Notes: generated from the letters alone by a model not told the origin. DNA of 64,000 bases from Wolbachia endosymbiont of Diaphorina citri (GCF_013096535.2 NZ_CP051265.2:1240001-1304000), one strand, 5' to 3'. Positions 34,087-44,353 are shown, counted from the first letter of the stretch. Made by a program: numbers and translations.

Positions 34087-35721
34087 CTATACCTGTTCTA
34101 TTTGGACTTCAATTATAGGTCTTTTTAGTAAATATTCTTTTAAGATACTAAATATTGAACTTTCAATCTTATTTCTTATTTTTTTTATCGGTTGTGGACT
34201 AAATGCTGACTCAACCTTCTCTATGATCTTTTGAATAATGGCTGCATCTTCTTGCGCTTCGAAAACACCAGGTGCAAATACTTTTGGCTTAGCGAGCAAT
34301 TTGTTTTTCTTATTCACAATTGCTGTTACTACAATAACCCCAGCATCTCTCATTCTCTCACGCATCTTTATAACGCTGCATTCTGGATGGCGTAGCAACG
34401 TACCATCAATACCAAAGTAGTCAACATCAATTGAACTAACTTTTTCTCCATTCTCCAAATTAACAATATCACCTGGTGCAATCATTATTGCTTTTTTCAC
34501 ACCGCACTCTTTAGCGAACTTTACATGTGCATCCGTATGAATATACTCACCATGAACTGGAATAGCTATCTTAGGTTTTATCAAAGAATACATTTCCCTT
34601 AGCTCTGCTTTTACTGGATGTCCGGAAGCATGAACATTCTCTGTTTTTTCAGTAATAACTTCCACTCCCATCTCAATAAAGGCATTGAGCATGTTATGTG
34701 CACGAGTTTCATTGCCAGGAATGATTTTTGATGAAAAGATCATGGTATCACCTTGCTGCATTTTAAATGCTTGATGACTCTTATTAGCAAGCCTTGAGGT
34801 TGCTGCCAGTGGCTCACCTTGACAACCTGTGCAAAGTAGCACCAGCTTTTCCCTTGGAAAATTTACTGCCTCCTTTGCTTCTAGAAACTCAGGAGAATCA
34901 GTTAAATAACCACTATCCTGAGCAACTTTCACTATTCTCCATAAAGATCTGCCAAGTAAAATCACTTTTCTATTTAGTGCTTGTGCAGCTTTAGCGATAG
35001 TCTCAATTCGCGCCACATTTGAGGCAAATAGCGATACAGCAATCAATTTTTTAGACCGCTTTATTATATTGTAAATATTATCATAAATTTCACTTTCTGA
35101 TTCAGGGTCGTGTTTGCTCAGTATGTTTGTTGAATCACAAATTGCTGCAAGTAGATCACCTTTATCGCCAATTTCTTTTAAACGCTCTATATTAGAAATT
35201 AATCCAACAACAGGTTTTGGATCAAATTTCCAGTCCCCAGTATGAAGTGCACTACCTGCTTCAGTGCTAATTAATATTGAATTTGCCTCAGGAATTGAGT
35301 GAGTTACATTTATAAACTCAACGGTAAAAGGACCCAAATTTATTCTGCCATTTATGTCTACCTCTTTCACAGGTACCACACCTTCCAATCGAAACTCCTT
35401 TAGTTTCTCCTTGAGAAAATTAACTGTAAACTTTGTTGTATATATGGGACATTGCAAATCTTCCCACAGATGAGGCACTGCACCACAGTGATCTTCATGT
35501 GCATGTGTAATTATTATTCCAAGCAAATCTTTTTTTCTTTGAGCAATAAAATCTACATCAGCAATGAGTAGCTCAACACCTGGCATAGTTTCATCTGCAA
35601 AACCGATACCAAGGTCGATCATAATCCACTTGCCTTGATAATGATATAGGCTAACGTTCATCCCAATTCTTCCTACTCCTCCAAGAGGAAGAAATAAAAA
35701 CTCATTTTTGTTTATGTTCAT
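34087..35721 (-). CDS. rnj: Ribonuclease J
   Basis: This metallo-beta-lactamase/beta-CASP RNase is involved in RNA turnover and processing. The start MNINKNEFLFLPLGGVGRIGMN and the metal motif HAHEDHCG (His73-His78) are clear, as are ALHTGDWKFDP, ESESEIYDNIYN, LCTGCQGEPLAA and HASGHPVKAEL (the beta-CASP histidine), followed by PVHGEY. I chose the ATG at 35721. The frame is open to 35754, but the added residues are atypical. Length is close to the family norm. Confidence 0.92.
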   Translation of the reverse strand: MNINKNEFLFLPLGGVGRIGMNVSLYHYQGKWIMIDLGIGFADETMPGVELLIADVDFIAQRKKDLLGIIITHAHEDHCGAVPHLWEDLQCPIYTTKFTVNFLKEKLKEFRLEGVVPVKEVDINGRINLGPFTVEFINVTHSIPEANSILISTEAGSALHTGDWKFDPKPVVGLISNIERLKEIGDKGDLLAAICDSTNILSKHDPESESEIYDNIYNIIKRSKKLIAVSLFASNVARIETIAKAAQALNRKVILLGRSLWRIVKVAQDSGYLTDSPEFLEAKEAVNFPREKLVLLCTGCQGEPLAATSRLANKSHQAFKMQQGDTMIFSSKIIPGNETRAHNMLNAFIEMGVEVITEKTENVHASGHPVKAELREMYSLIKPKIAIPVHGEYIHTDAHVKFAKECGVKKAIMIAPGDIVNLENGEKVSSIDVDYFGIDGTLLRHPECSVIKMRERMRDAGVIVVTAIVNKKNKLLAKPKVFAPGVFEAQEDAAIIQKIIEKVESAFSPQPIKKIRNKIESSIFSILKEYLLKRPIIEVQIEQV

Positions 35722-35890
35722 TAATTTTAAATTATTAAAATGCGAGGATAGCAAAACTTCGACCTTAAATAAAGGAATTTATCACTTTTGCATAACTTAA
35801 AAAAATCTTTTCACTAAAAGAGAAGGCTTTCAAATTGGTAAAAAGAATTAAGTGTAGACAGCTACCTCTTTATATCATTTAGCAAATTTC

Positions 35891-37009
35891 TCATTTTTTT
35901 TTTACTTTTCCAAAGAATCCTTCAGATTTCTGCTCTACACTTTCATGTTCCTCTTCCTCAAGCGCTTTTAATAGCTCAATCTGCTTTTGGGTTAAATTCT
36001 TTGGATTTAAAGTCTCAACTATTACCTGTACGTATAAATCACCACGAGCATGTGAGTTCATATATGGCATACCCTTTTCCCTACAACGTAGTTTGGTACC
36101 AGTTTGAGTGCCTTCAGGGACCTTTACTTTTATTTTAGCTCCATCAATTGATTGGACATCAATTTCACCGCCAAGTACTGCTAATGTCATTCTTATAGGT
36201 ACTTTACAGTGTAAATCTGCTCTATTGCGAGTGAAGATCTGATGAGTAGCTATTTTCACACATACGTATAAATCTCCGCTTTTTCCACCTCTTGCTCCAG
36301 CTTCTCCTTTACCACTGACCCTTACCTTAGCTCCTTCTTCTATGCCTTTTGGAATTGAAACGGAGATATTTACTTCATCTCTTTTACGCCCACTTCCACC
36401 GCATTTCTTACATTTATTTTGTATTATTTCTCCTTCCCCATAGCATGTAGTACACGTTCTTTCAATGGTAAAAAAGCCCTGTTGAGTTCTAATTCTACCG
36501 CTTCCCTGGCATGTGTTGCACTGAACTGGTTTGATTGCTCCTTCGCTACCTGTGCCTTGGCATGTATTACATTTTATATTTGTCACATAATGTATAGGTG
36601 CTTGTATTCCTTTAAATGCATCTTCTAAGGTAATTTTAAGGTCGTAGCGCAGATCTGCTCCAGATACTCCTGTTGTACTTCTTTTTGTTCTTGACCTACT
36701 TGTACTGCCGCCGAATCCTCCACCAAAAAAATCGTTAAATATATCGCTAAAATCCCCTCCAGCTTGGCTGAAATCAAATCCACCGGAAGCACCATCGTGA
36801 CCATAACGATCATAACCTGCTCTTTTTTCAGAGTCAGATAGAACTTCATATGCAGCTGTTACTTCTTTAAATTTTTCCTCTGCTTCCTTATTACCAGGAT
36901 TTCTGTCAGGATGATATTTTAATGCTAGTTTTTTATATGCTTTTTTTATCTCGTCAGTACTAGCATTTCTGCTCACTTCTAGCAGATCATAATAGTCTTT
37001 TTTGTTCAT
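35891..37009 (-). CDS. dnaJ: Chaperone protein DnaJ
   Basis: This 372-residue Hsp40 co-chaperone stimulates DnaK. It has a J-domain ([39 protein letters not shown] at 33-35), a Gly/Phe region ([18 protein letters not shown]) and four CxxCxGxG zinc motifs ([32 protein letters not shown]). The C-terminal substrate-binding domain has [21 protein letters not shown]. It is complete. No dnaK lies next to it. Confidence 0.95.
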   Translation of the reverse strand: MNKKDYYDLLEVSRNASTDEIKKAYKKLALKYHPDRNPGNKEAEEKFKEVTAAYEVLSDSEKRAGYDRYGHDGASGGFDFSQAGGDFSDIFNDFFGGGFGGSTSRSRTKRSTTGVSGADLRYDLKITLEDAFKGIQAPIHYVTNIKCNTCQGTGSEGAIKPVQCNTCQGSGRIRTQQGFFTIERTCTTCYGEGEIIQNKCKKCGGSGRKRDEVNISVSIPKGIEEGAKVRVSGKGEAGARGGKSGDLYVCVKIATHQIFTRNRADLHCKVPIRMTLAVLGGEIDVQSIDGAKIKVKVPEGTQTGTKLRCREKGMPYMNSHARGDLYVQVIVETLNPKNLTQKQIELLKALEEEEHESVEQKSEGFFGKVKKK

Positions 37010-37091
37010 ATATAATAGCTCAGTATTTTACCTTTAAAGATAGGTATTACACATATGAATTTCAAGCATGACCTCTATTTCCTATAAAATA

Positions 37092-37169
37092 TGGTGCACC
37101 CTGAGCGACTTGAACGCCCGACCTTTTGATCCGTAGTCAAATGCTCTAATCCAACTGAGCTAAGGGTGC
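37092..37169 (-). tRNA. tRNA-Arg (anticodon ACG)
   Basis: On the minus strand the acceptor arms gcaccct and agggtgc pair over 7 bp. The D arm is gctc/gagc, the anticodon stem is tttga/tcaaa with loop ctacgga, and the T arm is gggcg/cgctc-like with ttcaagt. The anticodon is ACG. A discriminator A and an encoded CCA follow (37092-37095 read in reverse). It lies between dnaJ and the VUT-like gene. Confidence 0.93.
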
Positions 37170-37423
37170 TTGCACAAAGTTGACTTTAACAGATTTTATA
37201 GCTTATTTCAATTGTTTTGGCTAAAAATAAAACTCTTATCATGTATGAAACCTGTAAGAAATTGTACCAGCTCTCTTAAAGAATAACTTAAATTAACAAT
37301 TTCCGATTACTGTGATTTTAGAACCGCTATCCGAATAAGAGCTTTTCACATTATACTGCCAAGCTGCTAACAAATAGCGGAATGACGGTTGTATAAACTA
37401 TTTTGGCTATATCAGAAGGCAGG

Positions 37424-37942
37424 TTATGCAGAAACCTTAAAATACTTCTTGCTTGCCAAGGAGAATAAATACATTCCTACAAACAAGCAGATACTCAATA
37501 TCGATGCATAGGAAAACTTGAAAATTAAATCTTTAATATATATTGATAAGCATTTACCTGCAGAAATTTTGTATAGTAGTCCAACACAAATAATCGTACT
37601 ATCAATGACTGATGCTATAATTAAAGCGATGAAATTTGCCATATGAAAATTCAATTTCGACTTTAATTCTTCAAAAACAACTATGCTTGAGAGAAGAGAG
37701 ATTAAAATTGCAGTATATAGAACCAGTATCATAAAACTAAAATTTTGCAATTTAAAAAGACAGCATATCACTGTACACACTATTAAGCTGTAAGTAGCTT
37801 TGCTTCTACCATAAAACTCAACCATTGAGTTTACAACTAAAGTAGCTCCCACAAATAAGGCAGCACATATCATTAATTTATTTGAAGTGTTAAGTAAAGA
37901 AAAACTGATAAGCAAGAGTATTGATAAAATGGACATAATCAC
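37424..37942 (-). CDS. Integral membrane protein, VUT/YhhQ-like transporter (putative)
   Basis: This 172-residue protein has five or six hydrophobic segments (ILSILLLISFSLL, MICAALFVGATLVV, YSLIVCTVICCLF, FMILVLYTAILISLLSSIVV, FIALIIASVIDSTIICVGLLY, ILSICLFVGMYLFSL). The motif VNSMVEFYGRSKATY resembles the TEVYGRKKAR signature of the queuosine-precursor transporter YhhQ. If correct, it imports a queuosine precursor. The resemblance is modest. Confidence 0.6.
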   Translation of the reverse strand: MIMSILSILLLISFSLLNTSNKLMICAALFVGATLVVNSMVEFYGRSKATYSLIVCTVICCLFKLQNFSFMILVLYTAILISLLSSIVVFEELKSKLNFHMANFIALIIASVIDSTIICVGLLYKISAGKCLSIYIKDLIFKFSYASILSICLFVGMYLFSLASKKYFKVSA

Positions 37943-38013
37943 CTACCCAAGTTTAATAACATGCATTTATTGTAATCAGACATTACACATAATGAAAAAT
38001 TTGTCTAGCGTAA

Positions 38014-41000
38014 TCAAAAGTTATTTAAACTAGTACCTAAGTCTTTCAAATCTATTCTTATAGTATCCTTTATATTGAGAGCTTTCTCCTCTGTCACTTT
38101 TCCAATACATGAAAAAACTATACCTTTAAACAATTCTTCAAACTTCCGCTGATTTTGCGGGGCAATGGTTACTAATATTCTACTTTGCGATTCAGAAAAC
38201 ATTATTATCTTGTTTATTATGTCTGTATTTTGTTTTTTTCCTATTGGTACTAGTGAAAGATCAATTTCAGCACCAAGGTCTCCTGCAATTAGCGATTTTG
38301 CCAGAGCAATAATTAAGCCGCCTAAGTTTGGTGCAATTGCAGAGACAATTATGTCATCTTTTATTGCCTGGTTGTAACATTCATACAACTTTCTAGCGCT
38401 CTTTGCATCAACTTTTGGCACGTTGTTATTATCTATTCCACTATATAACTGATATTCAGATCTACCAAGCTCATCGTGGGTTGTACCAAGCACATATATC
38501 AAGTCCTCCGGCATTTTTACATCAAGCGATACCGCATTTTCAATATTGTCTATAACCCCAATTGCTGAAATGAGTAATGAAGGTGGTGCAGATATCATCA
38601 CTTTCTCGCCATTTTCGTCATATCCCTTGAAGTCATTGAACATACTGTCTTTTCCGGATATGAATGGCGTTTTAAATGCAGTTGCAAAGTCGTAACAAGC
38701 CTCTGCAGCTCTCTTTAGTTGCCACAACCTTTCTGGATTATAAGCATCGCACCAGCAAAAATTATCGAGCAACGCTAGATGATTTATATTTCCTCCTGCA
38801 GCTACGTAGTTGCGTATGGCAGTGTCAATCGCACATGCTGCCATGTGATAAGTGTCAATTTCTCCATAACTTGAGCCAAATCCTTGCGATTTTACAACAC
38901 CTTTATTTGAAGAAAGGATTGGTCTTGAAACAATAGCTTCACTGCACACTCTTCCCTTGCCCTGCAGTGGTTTCAGCACTGACGACCCTTGAACCTCATG
39001 ATCATATTGTACCACTATGAACTCTTTGCTGCAAATGTTTGGTCTGCTCAGCATTTCTTTTAGTTCAGTTTCTTGGCTTGATGTCATGCAAGTAGCTGAC
39101 ACGCAAAGGGTGTCATGCAAACTGGAATCCATTTCACATTCAATTCCACCATTAGATGAATTTTGGCGTAAAATGTTTGCAGGCTTTACCTGCTGGATTC
39201 CAGTGTCAGCTACTTGCATGACAGGAAAGTATACAGCAGACTTCTTAGACCACGGTTTCGTCTGTAAATGCACTTTGGGATTACCGTCATGCAGAAATTC
39301 AGTTTCGATGTCCATTATTGCTGCCTCTGGGGGACATTTAACAACGGCTTTGCCACTTTTGTTGAATTCTCCAATTACACAGACCTCCACATCATGTGTT
39401 TTCATGATTTGCTTAAACGCAGGAAGATTTTCTTCTGGCACTGCTAAGGTCATTCTCTCTTGTGATTCTGATATCCATATTTCCCACGGAGCCATACCAT
39501 CGTTTTTAATGAGAACCTTGCTCAAATCAACTTCAAATCCGTCTTTTCCCATTTCACCAATGGACGATGATAGACCGCCTGCTCCATTATCTGTTATTGC
39601 GTTATAAAGACCAAGATCTCTTGCTTCTACGACGGCGTTGGATAATTTTTTTTGTGTTATAGGGTCACCAATTTGCACAATTGTTGAAGGGCTGTTTCCC
39701 GACAATGCCTCTGAAGAAAAAGTTGCACCGTGAATTCCATCTCTTCCAACTCTTCCACCAATAATTACGATTTTATCGCCGTTTTTAGGCCCTTTGATGT
39801 GTGAAGGTACATTATTTATACTGCGCGGAATAATTCCGACACTGCCAACAAAGACTAACGGCTTTCCACAAAATCTATCGTCAAAGTATACCGATCCAAG
39901 TTGCGTTGGAATACCGGAGCAATTACCAGCAACATTAACACCGTGAATCACTTCTTTCATTATATATTTTGGCGGTAAGATCTCATCAGTGCGCTCTTTA
40001 TCTCTATAAAGTTTGCCTTTTGATTCTTTGGCAAAGCAAAAGTAATAAGTATTCATGATAGGTTCTGCACCTTTGCCAAAACCGACTATATCTCGATTAA
40101 CTCCAAGCACTCCAGTCATTGCTCCACCGAACGGATCGAGAGCTGAAGGACTATTGTGAGTTTCAACTTTATCTACAATCAAGTAATCGTCATCAAAAAT
40201 TATTCCTCCTGCGTTGTCGGAGAAAACTGACGCGCATATGTTAGAATTTATCTCACGCGTTGCACGCTTAATATAATGAGCATATAGACCATCTTTTATT
40301 TCATCAATAGGGGAGCAAAAAATATTGTGTTTACAATGTTCAGACCAAGTCTGTGCCAGAGACTCAAGTTCAATATCATATGGATTTCTACCGAGTTTTT
40401 TAAAGTAATCCTTTATAGCTTTTATTGCTGCCAGCGAGAGCCCTAAAGTGCCATTACCATCGATTCCATCTCTGCTGATTTTTTCAAGCTCTTGGTCACT
40501 TACATTGAGTTTGACAGATTTTGCTCCATTATTACCTGGTGTCATCCCAGTGTTTGACACTGGAATCCATTCTTTTTTTTCCTGGTCACGCGCTGTAATG
40601 ACACCAGGTGGGGTATTTGGTTTACTGTAATACTTCCAATGGCAATTGCCGTTTTCTTTATAGACAAGTGTGCAATATTCAGTAATAGGATTGAATTCCT
40701 GTTTTATGTCATCTTCGGTTGGAAAACCTCCTTGACTTAGAATCAATTTTGAACTTCTTGCCTTGATAGAAACACTTTCATCAATGTGGCCTTTGCTCAT
40801 TAGATATTCTCTAACAATTTGTTTTGCCGTGTTGCCTACGTTATCGGTCATGCCAGGCAGAAAGCTTATCTCCAAGCCCCACTTTGCTTGTGGTTCTATG
40901 AAGTTATATTGAACTTCTTCAAGGTTTTCATTGTAGGAATAATAACGGCAGTCTTGTATGACTTTATTATAAAATAGCCCACAAATTTCTTCATGTAATT

Positions 41001-41103
41001 TTGATGGTAATTCTTTGCTTATGTAAATCAAGTAAACATTAACTATCCTTCTGCGGCCAACTTGTTCACATTTATTAAAAACTTCTATTCTGATGTTTGC
41101 CAT
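38014..41103 (-). CDS. purL: Phosphoribosylformylglycinamidine synthase (PurS/PurL fusion) with palindromic-repeat insertions
   Basis: This enzyme performs step four of purine synthesis. The 1029-residue protein has a PurS-like start (about 1-120, MANIRIEVFNKCEQVGRRRIVNVYL) and a PurL core: LAQTWSEHCKHNIF, IVDKVETHNSPSALDPFGGAMTGVLGVNRD, GRVGRDGIHGATFSSEAL, ITDNGAGGLSSSIGEMG and FISGKDSMFNDFKG. Two segments (near PPGVITARDQEKKEWIPVSNTGMTPG and VMQVADTGIQQ...LHDTLCVSATCMT) are foreign to the family. They match palindromic repeats at 40534-40609 and 39083-39222 read in frame. No separate amidotransferase (PurQ) is seen here. Confidence 0.92.
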   Translation of the reverse strand: MANIRIEVFNKCEQVGRRRIVNVYLIYISKELPSKLHEEICGLFYNKVIQDCRYYSYNENLEEVQYNFIEPQAKWGLEISFLPGMTDNVGNTAKQIVREYLMSKGHIDESVSIKARSSKLILSQGGFPTEDDIKQEFNPITEYCTLVYKENGNCHWKYYSKPNTPPGVITARDQEKKEWIPVSNTGMTPGNNGAKSVKLNVSDQELEKISRDGIDGNGTLGLSLAAIKAIKDYFKKLGRNPYDIELESLAQTWSEHCKHNIFCSPIDEIKDGLYAHYIKRATREINSNICASVFSDNAGGIIFDDDYLIVDKVETHNSPSALDPFGGAMTGVLGVNRDIVGFGKGAEPIMNTYYFCFAKESKGKLYRDKERTDEILPPKYIMKEVIHGVNVAGNCSGIPTQLGSVYFDDRFCGKPLVFVGSVGIIPRSINNVPSHIKGPKNGDKIVIIGGRVGRDGIHGATFSSEALSGNSPSTIVQIGDPITQKKLSNAVVEARDLGLYNAITDNGAGGLSSSIGEMGKDGFEVDLSKVLIKNDGMAPWEIWISESQERMTLAVPEENLPAFKQIMKTHDVEVCVIGEFNKSGKAVVKCPPEAAIMDIETEFLHDGNPKVHLQTKPWSKKSAVYFPVMQVADTGIQQVKPANILRQNSSNGGIECEMDSSLHDTLCVSATCMTSSQETELKEMLSRPNICSKEFIVVQYDHEVQGSSVLKPLQGKGRVCSEAIVSRPILSSNKGVVKSQGFGSSYGEIDTYHMAACAIDTAIRNYVAAGGNINHLALLDNFCWCDAYNPERLWQLKRAAEACYDFATAFKTPFISGKDSMFNDFKGYDENGEKVMISAPPSLLISAIGVIDNIENAVSLDVKMPEDLIYVLGTTHDELGRSEYQLYSGIDNNNVPKVDAKSARKLYECYNQAIKDDIIVSAIAPNLGGLIIALAKSLIAGDLGAEIDLSLVPIGKKQNTDIINKIIMFSESQSRILVTIAPQNQRKFEELFKGIVFSCIGKVTEEKALNIKDTIRIDLKDLGTSLNNF
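39083..39222. repeat. 140-bp palindromic repeat inserted in purL coding sequence
   Basis: The ends gtcatgcaagtagctgacac (39083-39102) and gtgtcagctacttgcatgac (39203-39222) are exact 20-bp inverted repeats. The interior carries the ctggattccagtgt word common to the other repeat sites. The insertion is translated in frame, so the enzyme gains about 50 residues between conserved PurL blocks. Confidence 0.88.
40534..40609. repeat. 76-bp palindromic repeat inserted in purL coding sequence
   Basis: The arms acctggtgtcat (40534-40545) and atgacaccaggt (40598-40609) are exact inverted repeats. The inside has cccagtgtttgacactggaatcc. It is translated as a segment containing PPGVITARDQEKKEWIPVSNTGMTPG, a linker that PurL proteins do not normally have. 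Confidence 0.85.
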
Positions 41104-41198
41104 GTAATATTGTGAAAGACTTTAATATATCATAGCATAAGAAACTGTGAGCACATTTATATTTTGAGTGATTTCTATATAATAAGATATTGTATTAA

Positions 41199-44042
41199 TT
41201 GTTACTGTTAGTGGGAAGAGTTTTTACCGTTAACGTGGATGAGTCCTTTTTCAATGTATTGGTTCAACACATATTTTCTGAATATGAAAGAAGAGAAATT
41301 CCTAAAATAAAGATCATACTTCCCTGCAAGAGGGATGTGATAGCATTGTTGAGTGCATTCAAGAATTACAGAACTATAATTTTGCCAGAGATAGTTTCAC
41401 TAGAGAATATTGATGAAGAAGATTTAATATTAAATCTTGATAGAGTTAAAGTTATTAACCCGACAAAGAGAACGCTGCTACTCATTCAATTCATATTGGA
41501 GTGGAATAAAAAACACAATGATAGTTTTCCAATCGATCTAGTTTACAGTTTGCCGTCATTACTTCAATATACCCAAATAGCGGATTGTTATCAGCTTGAT
41601 GAGCATTCGAAGAAAATAGAGAATTTCATAAACTTACTTATCAAAACTTGGAGTAACACTTTAAAAAATTTAGGAGTAGTAGATATACTAAAGCATAAGA
41701 GTGACTACATAAACAATATGATAGCCTCCCTGCAGAAAGATCAGCATATGATCTTTATTGGAATTGGGAAGGAGGAGATTTATAAGTCGTTGATTAAAGC
41801 TGTATACGACCTGCCATTTGGAAAGATAATTTTACCTAATCTGAATTTGAAAATTAAAGAGAAAGATTGGCAATCACTTGATAAAAAACATTATCAATAT
41901 TGCCTGAAAGATCTGCTCGATTATTTAAGTATAGGCAGAGAGGATGTAAGTTTTCTGCCAGAAGCGTGTTCTCCAGTGTCAAGCACTGGGATGACATCAT
42001 CTACTACTCAAATTACCTGCAAATTACAATGTTCGTACACTAAAAATCAGAGGGCTGGGATGACAGGCAGTTCTGAGCTAGATTATGTCTTTGATACAAC
42101 TGCCGATCTAAGTAAAGTTAGTAATGGATATATTGGCAATATTGAAGTCATCACTTGTGATTCCAGAGAGGAAGAAGCACAGGTGACGTCACTAATTATA
42201 GAGAATGAAGGTTATGAAAACGTTTCTTTGTTTGTTTTTGATAAATTACTTGCAGTTCGTATGGCGTGCCCCATATCGGAAAACTATTCTTATGTGACGC
42301 TTCTGCTTTATAGTATTGAGATTTTGAACTCAAAATGGAACGGTGTGGCATTGCTTTCTCTTCTTAAACATAGGCTAGTGACTTTTGGTTACGCTCAAGA
42401 AGAGTACACTCGTATTTTATCTGAGTTTGAGATAGAAGTATTGCGTAGCTTTGATATAAATGGTCTTAAGGATATTATCAACGCTATTAGTACTTGTAAA
42501 AAGCTAAGATATAAAGAAGATATATTAATTATTATCAGTAGATTAGAAGTTATATTTAATCTTTTACTTAATCTTATAAATCATCCTATTTCTGCTATAG
42601 TAGCAGCTCATTTACAGTGTGTTAATGTGCTTTCTAATGTGAATTTTCTAGAGCTAAATGGTGAAATAGGTAATTTTACTCGCGATTTCTTAAATGCATG
42701 TGACGGTATAGCAATTGAGTGTTCCTTAGAGTTATATAGTCAAATTCTGGTATTATTTTTAAAAAGGAAGTTTTTTTCTCCAGAAAATAACTTTGATAAA
42801 TTTAGCTTATATCAAAATAAAGTTGTAATACTTGCTGGATTTAATGATATACCAAATTTTCAGAATCCGTTTTTGAGTGCACTGAATAGAGAAAAATTTA
42901 ACCTTCCTTCTGTGCAAGAAGAGCAAGGGTACTTTTTGTATACTTTGCGCAATTTATTTGGTGCCGGCAAGGTTTATATTACGAGGCTAATCAGTGATAG
43001 AAAATCAATTCTATTACACCGTTGGGAGATTCTGTTACAAAGAACAAAATATCCTTACCGCGATTGGCTAAGAATATTAAATACACCTGAGTTCATTGTT
43101 CCATGTACTCAGCCTATGCCAAAACCTCAAACTGAAATTAGGCAAGCAAAAATGCAAGTGATGTCTTGCAGTGCAATAGAAAAGCTAATTCGTAATCCTT
43201 ATTCATTTTACGTTGAATATATACTAGGCCTTAAACAATTAAGAGACTTGAATTTTAAGCCATCAATATTGGAATTTGGCACTATGGTACACAACATTCT
43301 TGCAAGATATTTACGCAACGAAAAGTCGCTGATGAGTATTGCACGAGAAACATTCTCGTCTAGTCGATTCCGCTTTTCAAATATGTGGTGGATAAGGTTG
43401 CAGAGGATAATTCAATCTTTTGTTGAGTTTGATAGGACTGGAAACAATCAAGTTGAGTTGGAGAAGAGCTTTTCCTATCCGATATTTCATATTCCAGCGC
43501 GTGACACACAACTGCGCGGATGCTGTACAACTTCCACTAAGAATAAGGGTGTCATCCCAGTGCTTGACTACTTGGATCCAGAAAATTTGATTGCAAATGA
43601 ACACACCAGACAATTGTGTAATAAGAGCTGGTCAGATACTCGAATGACAGAAGAAATTTTATTGACAGCAAGATGTGATAGAGTTGAGTATCTACCAGGT
43701 GGGCAAGTAGCAATTATAGACTATAAACTTGGTTCACCGCCTTCGAATGAGGAAGTTATGTCAGGGTTTTTTCCGCAATTGATTTTACAAGGCTTAGCGG
43801 TAGAATATATAACAAAAAAGGAAGTTTCAGAACTTGCTTATTGGAAACTTGATTATGATAAAATAAAAGTTATTTCTATACAAAATTATAGATACAAGAT
43901 GCAAGAGTTCAAAAATGATCTACCTGGTTTTTTGTCTCATTATTTAAGTAATACCACACCCTTCATTGCCTCTCCTTATTTTGATCAATTCCTGAGATTT
44001 AACAGCTATAAACAACTAGAAAGGATAGGGGAGTGGTTATAA
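41199..44042 (+). CDS. addB: AddB-like double-strand break repair nuclease/helicase subunit
   Basis: This 947-residue protein resembles alphaproteobacterial AddB, the partner of AddA in RecBCD-type end processing. The C-terminal PD-(D/E)XK nuclease is visible: SCSAIEKLIRNPYSFYVEYILGLKQL, LEFGTMVHNILARYL, LTARCDRVEYLPGGQVAIIDYKLG, FPQLILQGLAVEYI. No Walker A motif is obvious, as in many AddB proteins. Two stretches (about 41959-42065 and 43545-43665) read as repeat-derived inserts (CSPVSSTGMTSSTTQ, VIPVLDYLDPEN). The start is TTG at 41199, with GTG at 41211 as an alternative. Confidence 0.82.
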   Translation: MLLLVGRVFTVNVDESFFNVLVQHIFSEYERREIPKIKIILPCKRDVIALLSAFKNYRTIILPEIVSLENIDEEDLILNLDRVKVINPTKRTLLLIQFILEWNKKHNDSFPIDLVYSLPSLLQYTQIADCYQLDEHSKKIENFINLLIKTWSNTLKNLGVVDILKHKSDYINNMIASLQKDQHMIFIGIGKEEIYKSLIKAVYDLPFGKIILPNLNLKIKEKDWQSLDKKHYQYCLKDLLDYLSIGREDVSFLPEACSPVSSTGMTSSTTQITCKLQCSYTKNQRAGMTGSSELDYVFDTTADLSKVSNGYIGNIEVITCDSREEEAQVTSLIIENEGYENVSLFVFDKLLAVRMACPISENYSYVTLLLYSIEILNSKWNGVALLSLLKHRLVTFGYAQEEYTRILSEFEIEVLRSFDINGLKDIINAISTCKKLRYKEDILIIISRLEVIFNLLLNLINHPISAIVAAHLQCVNVLSNVNFLELNGEIGNFTRDFLNACDGIAIECSLELYSQILVLFLKRKFFSPENNFDKFSLYQNKVVILAGFNDIPNFQNPFLSALNREKFNLPSVQEEQGYFLYTLRNLFGAGKVYITRLISDRKSILLHRWEILLQRTKYPYRDWLRILNTPEFIVPCTQPMPKPQTEIRQAKMQVMSCSAIEKLIRNPYSFYVEYILGLKQLRDLNFKPSILEFGTMVHNILARYLRNEKSLMSIARETFSSSRFRFSNMWWIRLQRIIQSFVEFDRTGNNQVELEKSFSYPIFHIPARDTQLRGCCTTSTKNKGVIPVLDYLDPENLIANEHTRQLCNKSWSDTRMTEEILLTARCDRVEYLPGGQVAIIDYKLGSPPSNEEVMSGFFPQLILQGLAVEYITKKEVSELAYWKLDYDKIKVISIQNYRYKMQEFKNDLPGFLSHYLSNTTPFIASPYFDQFLRFNSYKQLERIGEWL
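41959..42065. repeat. Palindromic-repeat unit in addB coding sequence
   Basis: The words ccagtgtcaagcactgggatgac and gggctgggatgaca bound this in-frame segment, which encodes SPVSSTGMTSSTTQITCKLQC. It has the same word content as the intergenic repeats at 55055-55145. The limits are approximate. Confidence 0.7.
43500..43665. repeat. Palindromic-repeat unit in addB coding sequence, second site
   Basis: The segment around gtgtcatcccagtgcttgac and tggatccag matches the repeat family seen at 54981-55016. It is translated in frame within the nuclease domain, between SFSYPIFHIPA and ILLTARCDRVEY, where family members have a short linker. Limits are approximate. Confidence 0.65.
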
Positions 44043-44261
44043 ACTCTGGTAGTCGTGTCCCTATAAAAATAGGTGATCATTTTGTACAACTGGTTCACTA
44101 AGTGCAGTAGGAGAATTACTAGATTATGATATAGACTCATCTTTGCTAGACTCAAACAACCATAAAAAAACACTTAAAAGTGATTCAATCAATTTTAGCC
44201 ATTAAAACTTGAATAGTGGCTAAAATAGCTTTAAATTGTATATTTATTTTAGGAGGGGTAT

Positions 44262-44321
44262 ATGCCATCACAAAAACAGCTAAATGCGCAGCTAATTGAT
44301 GCTGCTAAAAACGTGAGCTAG
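44262..44321 (+). pseudogene. 5' end of ankyrin gene, frameshifted by one base
   Basis: A strong aggagggg site precedes ATG 44262, which reads MPSQKQLNAQLIDAAKN and then stops at 44319-44321. Inserting one G after aac (aacggtgagc) gives AKNGELGFVQQAIQGGAMINTIDDDYGRTAL, which joins the 44354 frame. A single-base deletion near 44313 has therefore separated the original start from the ankyrin gene. Confidence 0.8.
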
Positions 44322-44353
44322 GTTTTGTTCAGCAAGCCATACAGGGTGGAGCA

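Noticed and set aside
39017..39607. 196-codon plus-strand frame
   Set aside because: It is antisense to purL and partly composed of the palindromic repeat, which is open on both strands.
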